The notes: generated from the letters alone by a model not told the origin. Counted from the stretch's first letter, positions 1 through 6,422 are shown. The stretch: 7,373 nucleotides of DNA from Solirubrobacteraceae bacterium (GCA_030043235.1 JASHYF010000029.1:1-7373), one strand, 5' to 3'. Made by a program: numbers and translations.

Positions 1-1469
1 ACCGGCGCCAGCAGCGGCGAGGTCTGGTGGATCACGAACAGCGCCTGCAGGACGAGCGTGGCGGCGAGCAGGCGCCGGTCGCGGGTGACGACGGCGAGCG
101 GGAGCGGCCACAGGATGTACCAGGCGAGCAGCCAGGTGCTGGTGACGCAGATCGCCAGCAGCGCCCAGCCGGAGGCGGCGACCCAGTCGTAGCCGCGCCA
201 GGTGCGCCACAGCAGGTAGCCCACGATCAGCACGAGCGCGGCCTTCAGCAGGTCGTGGTCGACCGGGAACACGCCCGGCTTGCCGAACAGGTGGGCGATC
301 TCGGTGGCGAAGCTGTCGGTGGACACGAACGCGGCGTCGCGGTTGAGCGCCGCCACGAGGTCGATCCCGTGGATGCCGAACGCCGCGTAGCCGACGAGCG
401 CGCCGAGGACGATCGCCGCGAGCGCGCCGAGGATCGGCGCGAGGCGCCGGCCTGCGCCCCCAAAGGGGGAGCGCGAGAGGATCATGAACGGCAGCAGCAC
501 CGCGACCGTGGCCTTGATCAGCGCACCCGCGACCACCCACGCGGCGGCCGCCGCTTCGCGCCGGGAATCGATCCCACCCTCCCCTGAGGAGCGCCCGGCC
601 AGACCGGCTCCCGTTTCGCGCGGAAAACCGGGGGTGAGTGAGGAGGAGCGCCCGGCGATCATGAGGCTGACCGCTGCCATCATCATGGCCATCATCAGCA
701 GGTCGTTGTGCGCGCCGCCGAGGCCGTAGATCACATACAGCGGGTTGGCGCCGACGGCGAGCAGCGCGAGCGTCGGATCGAAGCCGCGAGCGCGCGCGCA
801 GCGCCAGGTGAGCGCGAGCGTGGCGGCGCTCGCGAGCAGCGCCGCGAGCTTCATGCCCCACAGCGCGCCGGCCACGCCGAGCGGCGCGAGGGGGTAGGAG
901 AGCAGCGTGAACAGCGGCCCGTAGGCGGTCGCCACGTGGATCCAGTCGATGCCGACGTACTTGAACACTGGATCGGCTGCGATCGCGATCGGCCCGTTCA
1001 GGTAGGGGTTCAGCCCGTGCTCGACGCCCATGCGCGCGTAGGCGATGTAGCTGAACACGTCGGTGGAGATCAGCACCGGCCCGGCGAACACGATCAGCTG
1101 CAGCGCCGCCACCAGCACGATCCCCCAGCGCGCAGAGATGGGGAGCACGCGAGCACGATCTGATGGCCGTGCGCCGGTCCTCGCCCCCGCGCGCGCGACG
1201 AGCGCGAGCAGGCCGGCGTACGCGCCGCTCGAGACGAGCAGCGCGATCAAGAAGACGCGATAGCCGAGGGGCTCGCCGATCCCCTCGAGCCACGAGGAGA
1301 TGTCGGGCGATTTGGGGATCAGCGGCGAGAGGCCGTGGGCGGCGCCGTCGAGCACGATCTCGGCGGCGGCGAGGACGAGCAGCAGGCCGAGCACCGTGGC
1401 GAGCACGGGCGCCCAACGCTCGTCGCGGACGCCGACGAAGCCACGCTCGCTCTGCGCGAGGACGCTCAC
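1..1469 (-). CDS. GT-C membrane glycosyltransferase, MptA/MptB-like (3' end outside window)
   Basis: The frame is open from a GTG at 1469 to the window edge, giving 489 visible residues; the C-terminus is missing. It is very hydrophobic, with about eleven or twelve probable membrane segments (for example 22-40, 70-92, 114-134, 310-331, 345-364, 431-461). Features typical of the polyprenyl-phosphomannose-dependent mannosyltransferases are STDVFSYIAYARMG at 135-148 followed by HGLNPY, YGPLFTLLSYP at 183-193, NPLYVIYGLGGAHND at 242-256, and WYILWPLPLAV at 450-460. D137, in the first large external loop, is the likely catalytic acid by analogy with GT-C enzymes. The inferred role is transfer of a sugar, probably mannose, from a polyprenyl-phosphate donor to an envelope glycan or glycolipid on the outer membrane face. 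The start lies 22 bases after the aldehyde dehydrogenase stop, with no strong Shine-Dalgarno sequence; the frame is also open upstream, so the start is not certain. Two palindromic inserts fall in loops around 272-295 and 332-339. Family call is fairly sure; acceptor and linkage are unknown. Confidence 0.8.
   Translation of the reverse strand, partial: MSVLAQSERGFVGVRDERWAPVLATVLGLLLVLAAAEIVLDGAAHGLSPLIPKSPDISSWLEGIGEPLGYRVFLIALLVSSGAYAGLLALVARAGARTGARPSDRARVLPISARWGIVLVAALQLIVFAGPVLISTDVFSYIAYARMGVEHGLNPYLNGPIAIAADPVFKYVGIDWIHVATAYGPLFTLLSYPLAPLGVAGALWGMKLAALLASAATLALTWRCARARGFDPTLALLAVGANPLYVIYGLGGAHNDLLMMAMMMAAVSLMIAGRSSSLTPGFPRETGAGLAGRSSGEGGIDSRREAAAAAWVVAGALIKATVAVLLPFMILSRSPFGGAGRRLAPILGALAAIVLGALVGYAAFGIHGIDLVAALNRDAAFVSTDSFATEIAHLFGKPGVFPVDHDLLKAALVLIVGYLLWRTWRGYDWVAASGWALLAICVTSTWLLAWYILWPLPLAVVTRDRRLLAATLVLQALFVIHQTSPLLAP
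454..474. repeat. Short C5-AAA-G5 palindrome inside the GT-C gene
   Basis: Five C (457-461) and five G (465-469) flank AAA. The stem is extended by GCG/CGC-type outer arms with one bulged A. It is in frame and encodes roughly SPFGGAG (334-340), a polar stretch just after the membrane segment at 310-331. It resembles small dispersed palindromes seen in GC-rich genomes, but only one copy of this form is in the window. Confidence 0.5.
586..656. repeat. 57-base in-frame insert flanked by 14-base direct repeats
   Basis: GAGGAGCGCCCGGC occurs at 586-599 and again at 643-656, exactly 57 bases (19 codons) apart. Between the copies lies an imperfect palindrome, CCCGTTTCGCGCGGAAAACC followed by GGG. 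In the protein it gives two AGRSS pentapeptides, at 272-276 and 291-295, in a polar loop with no membrane character. The arrangement looks like a small mobile or slippage-derived element that was tolerated because it keeps frame and sits between membrane segments. Confidence 0.55.
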
Positions 1470-1491
1470 GAAGCGGCGATCGCCCCCGCGC

Positions 1492-2994
1492 TCACAACGC
1501 CGTCCACACGGTCTTCGTCTCCAGGTACGCGTCGAGCCCGTCGTGCCCGTGCTCGCGGCCGATCCCCGAGGCCTTGAAGCCGCCGAACGGCGCCGCAGGG
1601 TCGGCCACGCCCCAGGTGTTGATGTACACCATGCCCGCGTGCAGCATCGCGGCCAGGCGGTGAGCGTTCGACACATCGCGCGTCCACACCCCCGCTGCGA
1701 GCCCGTACTCGCTGTCGTTGGCGCGCGCGGCGACCTCCTCGAGCGTGTCGTAGGGAGAGGCGACGAGCACCGGGCCGAAGATCTCCTCGCGCGCGATCCG
1801 CAGCTCGTCGGAGGTGGTGGCGAAGAGCGTGGGTTCGACGAAGTAGCCGCCGCTGCCGGTGAGCGCGGCCTCGCCGCCCGCCAGCAGCTCTGCGCCCTCC
1901 TCGCGGCCGGACTCGATGTAGCCGAGGACGCGCTCGTGCTGCGCGGCCGACACCAGCGGCCCGAGCTCGGTGCCGGCGTCCAGCCCCGGACCGAGGTGCG
2001 CCGCTTTGGCAGCGCCGGCCAGCGCGCTCATGACCTCGTCGAATCGCTCCTTCGGGGCGAACAGGCGCGAGCCGGCGTTGCACGCCTGCCCGGAGTTGAA
2101 GTAGATCGCCTGGAAGGAGCCCTTGACGGCGGCCTCCACGTCGGCGTCGGGCAGGATGATGTTCGGCGACTTGCCGCCGAGCTCGAGCGTCACGCGCTTG
2201 AGCGCCCTGCCGGCCTTGGCGCCGATCTCGCGCCCGACGGCGGTCGAGCCCGTGAACGCGATCTTGTCTATGCCCGGCTGCTCGACGAGCGCCGCACCGG
2301 TGCTGGCGTCGCCGGTGAGCACGTTGATCACGCCCGGCGGGAAGCCGGCCTCGAGCGCGAGCTCGCCCACGCGCAGCGCCGACAGGGGCGTCTGCTCTGC
2401 CGGCTTGAGCACGACCGTGCACCCGGCGGCGAGCGCGGGGCCGAGCTTCCACGCGGCCATCAACAGCGGGAAGTTCCACGGGATCACCTGCGCGCACACG
2501 CCCACCGGCTCACGGCGGGTGTAGCAGTGCATGTTCGGCGCGCTCACCGGCAGCACCCCGCCCTCGATCTTCGTCGGCCAGCCGGCGAAGTAGCGGATGT
2601 GCGCTACCGCTCCGCCCACGTCCACGTACTGCGCGAGCCCCACCGGCTTGCCGTTGTCGAGCGACTCGATCTGTGCGATCTCCCGTGCGCGCTCTTCGAT
2701 CGCCTGCGCGAGCGCGAGCATCAGTCGCTCGCGGCGGGCGGCCGGCATCGTCGCCCACGGGCCTTCGACGAGCGCGGCGCGTGCGGCGGCCACCGCGCGC
2801 GCCGCGTCCTCGGCGCCTGCGAGGGCGACCTCGGCGATCTCCCGGCCGTTGGCCGGGTCGAGCGTCGCGAACGTGCGCCCGTCGGCCGCGTCCACGCGCT
2901 CCGCGCCGATCAGGAGCCGGTGGGGCTGCGCGATGAACTCGCGCGCCGCGGCGCTCAGCGCATCGGGCAGGGTGTCTGCGGAGACGGTGGGCAC
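1492..2994 (-). CDS. NAD(P)-dependent aldehyde dehydrogenase
   Basis: This 500-residue enzyme oxidises an aldehyde to the carboxylic acid with NAD(P)+, in the cytoplasm. Length and domain order match the ALDH superfamily across the whole chain. Visible catalytic parts are IPWNFP with oxyanion-hole Asn174, the KPAE cofactor motif with Lys197, the dinucleotide loop FTGSTAVG at 247-254, ELGGKSPN with general base Glu271, NSGQACNAGSR with nucleophile Cys305, and EEIFGPV with Glu404. The C-terminal PFGGFKASGIGREHG (469-483) is typical of the broad ALDH1/2, betaine-aldehyde and phenylacetaldehyde dehydrogenase group; the substrate cannot be read from the sequence. The GTG at 2994 is chosen because it gives the usual family N-terminus and begins 29 bases after the EAL stop. 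The frame stays open upstream to 3756, but there it is antiphase shadow of the EAL gene. No clear Shine-Dalgarno sequence precedes the start. Confidence 0.95.
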   Translation of the reverse strand: MPTVSADTLPDALSAAAREFIAQPHRLLIGAERVDAADGRTFATLDPANGREIAEVALAGAEDAARAVAAARAALVEGPWATMPAARRERLMLALAQAIEERAREIAQIESLDNGKPVGLAQYVDVGGAVAHIRYFAGWPTKIEGGVLPVSAPNMHCYTRREPVGVCAQVIPWNFPLLMAAWKLGPALAAGCTVVLKPAEQTPLSALRVGELALEAGFPPGVINVLTGDASTGAALVEQPGIDKIAFTGSTAVGREIGAKAGRALKRVTLELGGKSPNIILPDADVEAAVKGSFQAIYFNSGQACNAGSRLFAPKERFDEVMSALAGAAKAAHLGPGLDAGTELGPLVSAAQHERVLGYIESGREEGAELLAGGEAALTGSGGYFVEPTLFATTSDELRIAREEIFGPVLVASPYDTLEEVAARANDSEYGLAAGVWTRDVSNAHRLAAMLHAGMVYINTWGVADPAAPFGGFKASGIGREHGHDGLDAYLETKTVWTAL

Positions 2995-3023
2995 AAGGGG
3001 AGCGTACCTGGCGCGGCCAACGC

Positions 3024-3878
3024 TTACGCTGTCTGTGGGCAGGAGCGCCCTGCCGGCAGCCGCGCCTGTGGGCGCCCGATCGCAAACCCCTGCGCATAGT
3101 CGACGCCCAGGCGCGCCAGCAAATTCATGGTCGCCTCGTCGCCGACGCACTCGGCGACCGTCTTGGCGCCCATCCCGCGCGCGATCTCGGCGATCGCGCC
3201 CACGAGCAGCTGGTCTGCAGGGGATGCGGGCAGGCGGCGGATGAACTCGCCGTCGATCTTCAGGTGGCTGAACGGGAGGTGCTTGAGGTAGGTGAGGGAG
3301 CCGAAGCCGGTGCCGAAGTCGTCCAGCGCAAGGCCGCAGCCGAGCGTGAGCACGCGCATGCAGAACTCGCGGGCGCTCGCCATGTCCGCGATCGCGGCCG
3401 TCTCCGTGAGCTCGATCACGAGGCGCGAGGGCTCGGCGCCGTACCGCTCGAGGCAGCGCTCGATGTGGGCGAGCATGCCGGCGCCGGTGACCGACAGGGC
3501 GGACACGTTCACCGCGAGCCGGCAATGGCGCTCTTCGCCCAGCTGCGCAAGCACGCGATCGACCACCATGCGGTCGATCGCCCCGATCAACCCGTAGCGC
3601 TCTGCGGCCGGCAGGAACCGCCCGGGCGCCACGAGGCTCCCGTCCGGCCGATCGGCGAGACGCAACAGCGCCTCGTGCTGGCACACGCGCCGGTCGCAGA
3701 CCGACACGATGGGCTGGAAGTGCACGACGAACAAGCCCTGCTCGATCGCGCGGCACAGGCGTGCGAGCCCGGCGCTGAGCGCGCCTGCGTCCTGGCCAGC
3801 GCGCGCGGACGCGTCCACGGGTCCGCGCCGGACACGGAACGGTCGCGGAGAGGCCTCTGGCGCGGCGAAGCTGAGCAT
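3024..3878 (-). CDS. Stand-alone EAL-domain cyclic-di-GMP phosphodiesterase
   Basis: The 284-residue protein has about 45 residues of unassigned N-terminus and then one EAL domain (about 46-272) that would hydrolyse c-di-GMP to pGpG. All eight metal- or substrate-binding positions known from active enzymes such as RocR can be placed: E69 of EALLRL, N124 of NVSA, E156 of IELTE, D186 and D187 of LDDFGTG, K207 of LKIDG, E243 of AECV, and Q263 of AQGF. Spacings from N124 to Q263 match RocR as I recall it. The usual AEGVE is AECVG here, losing the second Glu, which is not one of the eight ligands. There is no GGDEF, PAS, receiver or transmembrane segment, so it is probably cytoplasmic and either constitutive or controlled by a partner. 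The ATG at 3878 has no ATG, GTG or TTG visible just upstream in frame. It follows the rodA repeat tract and precedes the dehydrogenase by 29 bases. Activity is inferred from residues only. Confidence 0.93.
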   Translation of the reverse strand: MLSFAAPEASPRPFRVRRGPVDASARAGQDAGALSAGLARLCRAIEQGLFVVHFQPIVSVCDRRVCQHEALLRLADRPDGSLVAPGRFLPAAERYGLIGAIDRMVVDRVLAQLGEERHCRLAVNVSALSVTGAGMLAHIERCLERYGAEPSRLVIELTETAAIADMASAREFCMRVLTLGCGLALDDFGTGFGSLTYLKHLPFSHLKIDGEFIRRLPASPADQLLVGAIAEIARGMGAKTVAECVGDEATMNLLARLGVDYAQGFAIGRPQARLPAGRSCPQTA

Positions 3879-4051
3879 CTGCGCGAGCTTCTTCGACGGC
3901 CCCGCAGCCGCACCTGCGTCGAAGCGACGCCGATGAGCGACGCTACGGCAACGCCAGTTCGGCGATCAGCGACGCGGCGGCGCCGAGGGCGCGACCGCGC
4001 CACGGCGATCAGCGACGCGGCGGCGGCGAGGGCGCGACCGCGCCACGGCGA
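3879..4051. other. Intergenic region between rodA and the EAL gene
   Basis: This 173-base spacer holds the 43-base tandem repeat. Nearer the EAL gene there is a degenerate copy of the repeat core (GATGAGCGACGC at 3932-3943, against GATCAGCGACGC). No convincing promoter, Shine-Dalgarno sequence or U-tract terminator is visible. Confidence 0.6.
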
Positions 4052-4061
4052 TCAGCGACGC
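3961..4061. repeat. 43-base tandem repeat at the 3' end of rodA
   Basis: Two full units (3961-4003 and 4004-4046) differ at only one position, the 23rd (C against G). A third copy begins at 4047 with GGCGATCAGCGACGCG and then diverges inside the end of rodA. The TGA stop codon of rodA (4052-4054, minus strand) is part of this third copy, so each full unit carries the same TGATCGCC string. Each full unit also contains GGCGC-GGTC-GCGCC (minus strand), a five-pair hairpin with a four-base loop. The period is not a multiple of three. Confidence 0.9.
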
Positions 4062-5461
4062 GACCGCGGCACGTATGGGCGCCGCGCACGGTCGGAGATC
4101 ACGAGCAGCAGCGCGACGAGCACGAAGTTCATCACCACCGAGGAGCCTCCGTAGGCGACGAACGGCAACGTCACGCCCGTCAGCGGGATCACGCGCGTGA
4201 CGCCGCCGACGATCACGAACACCTGCAGGGCGATCACGAACGACAGGCCGGTGGCGAGCAGCTTGGAGAAGGAGTCGCGCGCGAGCACCGCGGTCTTCAG
4301 GCCGCGCGCGATCAGCAGCAGGTAGACCCCCAGCAGTGCGGCCGCCCCGACGAGGCCGAGCTCGTTGACGATGACCGCGTAGATCATGTCGCTTTCGGGG
4401 ACGGGCAGGATCGACGGCCCGTGCGCGCCGAGACGCAGCAGCGAGCGGTCGAAGCCCGTGCCGAGCAGGCCGCCGTCGGCCTGCGCGAACAGCGACTGGG
4501 CGAGCTGGTAGCTGCCGCCTTCCGGTTTGTTGTAGAGCGATTCCTGGAACGGGTGTTCCCAGTCGAGCACACGCGCGTGCACGTGGCTGACGTGCGTGGC
4601 CACGTACCACGCGCCGAGGGCGAACAGCACGAGCCCGATCAGCGGGAAGGAGAAGCGGCCGGTGGCGACGTACAGCAGCGCGAGGAACGCGCCGTAGAAC
4701 ATCAGCGAGGTGCCGAGCTCGCGCGTGATCAGTAGCGTGGCCATCGCCGCCCCCCACACGATCAGCATCGGCCCGAACTGCTTCATCGGCGGGATCGTCA
4801 GGCCCAGCACGCGCCGCCCCGCGGTGACGAGTATCTGGCGGTTGTCGCGCAGGTAGCTGGCGAGGAAGATCACGATCGCCACCTTCGCGAGCTCCGCCGG
4901 CTGGAAGGACACGCCGCCAACGTGGATGTCCAGGTAGGCGCCGTTGACCTGCTCGCCGATGCCCGGCAGCCGGGGCAGCACGGTCATGACGATGCCGACG
5001 GCCGCGATCGTGTAGCGGTAGCGCTCGAGCACGCCCACGCCGCGCCGGCGCAGCGCGAGGATGGTGGCCGCGAACAGCACGAGCCCGAGCACCATCCACT
5101 GCGCCTGCTGGCGCGCGAGCGTCGGTTCGATGCGGTAGATCATCACGATGCCCACGCTCGCGAGCACCGCCACCAGCGGGAACAGGTAGGGGTCGGCGTT
5201 GGGCAGCGCGTAGCGGATCACCAGGTGCGCGGCCAGGCACAGCCCGAGGAACAGCGCGCCGTAGGTCAGCGACACGCTGGAGGCGTGGTTGAGCGTCAGG
5301 TTCGTGGAGGCGCCCGGCGAGCTCCCCTGCTGCTGGATGAAGATCGCGGTGAAGCCCGCGATGACGAGCAGCGCGGAGGGCAAGAGGCCGAGGAGCTCCC
5401 GGTTGCGTGCGCTGAGCATCTCCAGCGAGCGTACCCGGTGGGGCGTATGGAAGCGCTTCAT
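4052..5461 (-). CDS. rodA: SEDS-family peptidoglycan glycosyltransferase (RodA/FtsW-like)
   Basis: SEDS proteins polymerise lipid II into glycan strands in the plasma membrane, working with a class B penicillin-binding protein. The 469-residue product has about ten membrane segments (first near 24-42, last near 440-456). Family marks are FQPAELAKVAIVIFLASYL at 186-204, RELGTSLMFYG near 247-257, GGSYQLAQSLFA at 315-326, GGLLGTGF at 330-337, VPESDMIYAVIVNELGLVG at 354-372, and PFVAYGGSS at 433-441. D358 aligns with the essential Asp262 of E. coli RodA (HTDFIFAV). The basic N-terminus and early RELLGLLPSALL resemble actinobacterial RodA more than FtsW, though the two are hard to separate by eye. 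ATG 5461 is preferred; ATG 5419 and an upstream in-frame TTG at 5545 are alternatives. No PBP, FHA, phosphatase or Ser/Thr kinase gene, the usual actinobacterial partners, is adjacent. The stop codon lies in a tandem repeat. Confidence 0.92.
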   Translation of the reverse strand: MKRFHTPHRVRSLEMLSARNRELLGLLPSALLVIAGFTAIFIQQQGSSPGASTNLTLNHASSVSLTYGALFLGLCLAAHLVIRYALPNADPYLFPLVAVLASVGIVMIYRIEPTLARQQAQWMVLGLVLFAATILALRRRGVGVLERYRYTIAAVGIVMTVLPRLPGIGEQVNGAYLDIHVGGVSFQPAELAKVAIVIFLASYLRDNRQILVTAGRRVLGLTIPPMKQFGPMLIVWGAAMATLLITRELGTSLMFYGAFLALLYVATGRFSFPLIGLVLFALGAWYVATHVSHVHARVLDWEHPFQESLYNKPEGGSYQLAQSLFAQADGGLLGTGFDRSLLRLGAHGPSILPVPESDMIYAVIVNELGLVGAAALLGVYLLLIARGLKTAVLARDSFSKLLATGLSFVIALQVFVIVGGVTRVIPLTGVTLPFVAYGGSSVVMNFVLVALLLVISDRARRPYVPRSRR

Positions 5462-5599
5462 GCTGGCCCGTTGCTGATCGTGGCGCTGAGCGGCGCCGCC
5501 ACCGCTCGAGCAACTCTCAAACCAGCAGATGATCGAGATCGCCAAATCTGCGAAGCCGTTGCGTTAGCGCTCCGGGCCGCGCGCGCTGGCTGCTCAGCC
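5462..5599. other. Spacer and likely leader upstream of rodA
   Basis: This 138-base gap separates the RNase HI stop from the rodA start. It contains nested dyads: GTGGCG (5480-5485) with CGCCAC (5497-5502), and inside them GGCGC (5482-5486) with GCGCC (5493-5497). They would form a hairpin in the rodA leader about 19-40 bases before its ATG. No clear -10/-35 pair is visible, and no tRNA or recognised riboswitch. Confidence 0.4.
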
Positions 5600-6013
5600 T
5601 CAGCCCGACGCGGCCGCCGCCTGGTCAAGCGCGGCGTTCACGAGCGCGTCCGCCTGGGCGTTCTGGGCGCGCGGCACCGTGCGAATGGACCAGTTGGCGA
5701 AACCCCGCAGGGCCTGCATAGCCTCAAGGTAGAGGGGACGCATGGCTGGGTGCTTGACCTTGTAGATGCCTTGGATTTGCTTGGCGATGAGCTCGGAGTC
5801 CCCCACCACTTCGACCTCGCCGGCGCCCAGCTCGCGCGCACGCGCCAAGCCGAGCAGCAGCGCACGGTACTCGGCCACGTTGTTCGTGGCCGTGCCCAGG
5901 ATCTGCGCCTGCTCGTCCAACACGTCGCCAGCGGGAGTGCTAACGACGCAGGCGGCAGCCGCCGGGCCCGGGTTGCCGCGTGCTCCCCCGTCTACGTGAA
6001 CGATCAGTTTCAT
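5600..6013 (-). CDS. rnhA: Ribonuclease HI (compact, single domain)
   Basis: The enzyme cleaves the RNA strand of RNA-DNA hybrids, removing R-loops and primers. The 137-residue product is one RNase H fold with the four metal-binding acids visible: D8 in HVDGGARGNPGPA, E48 in TNNVAEYRALL, D72 in VVGDSELIAKQI, and D122 in NAQADALVNAALD. The segment IQGIYKVKHPAM (80-91) is characteristic of the short bacterial/archaeal-type enzymes related to the RNase H half of mycobacterial Rv2228c; the acid-phosphatase domain fused to that protein is absent. I chose ATG 6013 because MKLIVHVDGG is the normal family N-terminus; an in-frame GTG at 6055 would add 14 unrelated residues and run over the promoter-like sequence. 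No Shine-Dalgarno sequence precedes 6013, and a -10-like CATAAT is nine bases upstream, so the message may be leaderless. The symbol is used in the generic sense for RNase HI. Confidence 0.93.
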   Translation of the reverse strand: MKLIVHVDGGARGNPGPAAAACVVSTPAGDVLDEQAQILGTATNNVAEYRALLLGLARARELGAGEVEVVGDSELIAKQIQGIYKVKHPAMRPLYLEAMQALRGFANWSIRTVPRAQNAQADALVNAALDQAAAASG

Positions 6014-6022
6014 CGCGACGGT

Positions 6023-6028
6023 ATTATG
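6023..6028 (-). promoter_or_regulatory. Candidate -10 box of rnhA
   Basis: CATAAT (minus strand) matches TATAAT at five of six positions, in an otherwise GC-rich stretch, and ends nine bases before the RNase HI ATG. That distance would place the transcript start at or next to the start codon. No good -35 is found at 16-18 bases upstream. Confidence 0.4.
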
Positions 6029-6055
6029 AATCGCGTTGGGGATGAAGCCATGCAC

Positions 6056-6080
6056 GACCGGTCGCGCAACGCGATCGGTC
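6056..6080. promoter_or_regulatory. Strong hairpin between the DUF4325-type gene and rnhA
   Basis: On the plus strand the sequence reads GACCG G TCGCG CAA CGCGA T CGGTC: two perfect five-base arms, one central G-T pair, and a three-base loop. On the minus-strand transcript the central pair becomes an A-C mismatch. No U-run follows on either side, so a classic terminator is not supported. It could be an operator for rnhA or an atypical terminator of the upstream pair. The rest of the spacer holds further dyads: CCGCCGGCGG at 6110-6119, directly after the TAG stop, and GGGTC/GACCC at 6083-6087/6102-6106. Confidence 0.5.
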
Positions 6081-6119
6081 AGGGGTCGGGCTCCGCACGG
6101 CGACCCGCTCCGCCGGCGG

Positions 6120-6422
6120 CTAGGTGTCGCTCAGGCGCCCCGCTACGACGAACCGCGTGATCGACTCGAGCCCCGGTTCCATACTGCGAACCTCCAAGCG
6201 CTGACGCACAGCGGGGTCGAGCTTCGCGAAAAGCTCATCCGCGAACGAAGGCGAGACCGTAAGGATGGCCTCGAAGTCGAGGACGATCGGATCGCCGCCG
6301 CATTGTGCAGCCTGTTCAATGCGGGACCGAATCTGCCCGCCTGTGGCGCGCCCGACGAGCACGGGACCGAACTCTTCAGCGAGCCTGATCGTCATCTGGT
6401 TCGGGGGGGCTAGGGTGGTCAT
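6120..6422 (-). CDS. Small STAS-like protein, DUF4325 type
   Basis: The 100-residue product matches, by eye, the STAS-like DUF4325 family: MTIRLAEEFGPVLVGRATGG (10-29), a buried strand ending in LDF (48-50), then TVSPSFADELFAKL (55-68). The serine-rich turn before the FADE helix lies where STAS anti-sigma-factor antagonists carry their phosphorylatable serine, so S57 or S59 is a candidate site; this is inference. There is no signal peptide or membrane segment. The function of the family is not established; members are found near ATP-binding or DNA-binding regulators. The ATG at 6422 overlaps the upstream ATPase gene by 47 bases; the alternative ATG at 6395, which starts exactly at the conserved part, would overlap by 20. 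Either way the pair is very probably co-transcribed and translationally coupled. Confidence 0.8.
   Translation of the reverse strand: MTTLAPPNQMTIRLAEEFGPVLVGRATGGQIRSRIEQAAQCGGDPIVLDFEAILTVSPSFADELFAKLDPAVRQRLEVRSMEPGLESITRFVVAGRLSDT

Noticed and set aside
27..1163. Plus-strand open frames over the GT-C gene
   Set aside because: They are antisense to a continuous 489-residue membrane protein with clear family motifs.
1466..2497. Minus-strand 343-codon frame
   Set aside because: It is a frame-shifted shadow of the aldehyde dehydrogenase, whose own frame has all catalytic residues.
1300..3099. Plus-strand 599-codon open frame
   Set aside because: It is antisense to the aldehyde dehydrogenase and the start of the GT-C gene. 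The translation is Arg/Ala/Gly/His-rich low complexity with no motif, as expected of shadows in GC-rich DNA.
2995..3756. N-terminal extension of the aldehyde dehydrogenase to 3756
   Set aside because: The extra 254 codons are out of phase over the EAL gene and Arg-rich without motifs; GTG 2994 gives the standard ALDH length of 500.
3961..4061. CRISPR array
   Set aside because: The 43-base units are contiguous with no spacers, there are only two full copies, and there are no cas genes.
5462..5545. TTG start of rodA at 5545
   Set aside because: The 28 added residues have no family counterpart and lie over the leader dyad; ATG 5461 is more likely, though not proven.
5462..5599. tRNA, c-di-GMP riboswitch or other structured RNA upstream of rodA
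   Set aside because: No cloverleaf, no CCA-type acceptor and no recognised aptamer core; only short GC dyads are present.
6014..6055. GTG start of RNase HI at 6055
   Set aside because: The 14 added residues precede the canonical MKLIVHVDGG start and overlap the -10-like sequence.
4922..6160. Plus-strand 412-codon open frame across rodA and rnhA
   Set aside because: It is antisense to two well-supported genes; its composition is low complexity and it crosses the intergenic region without any family signal.
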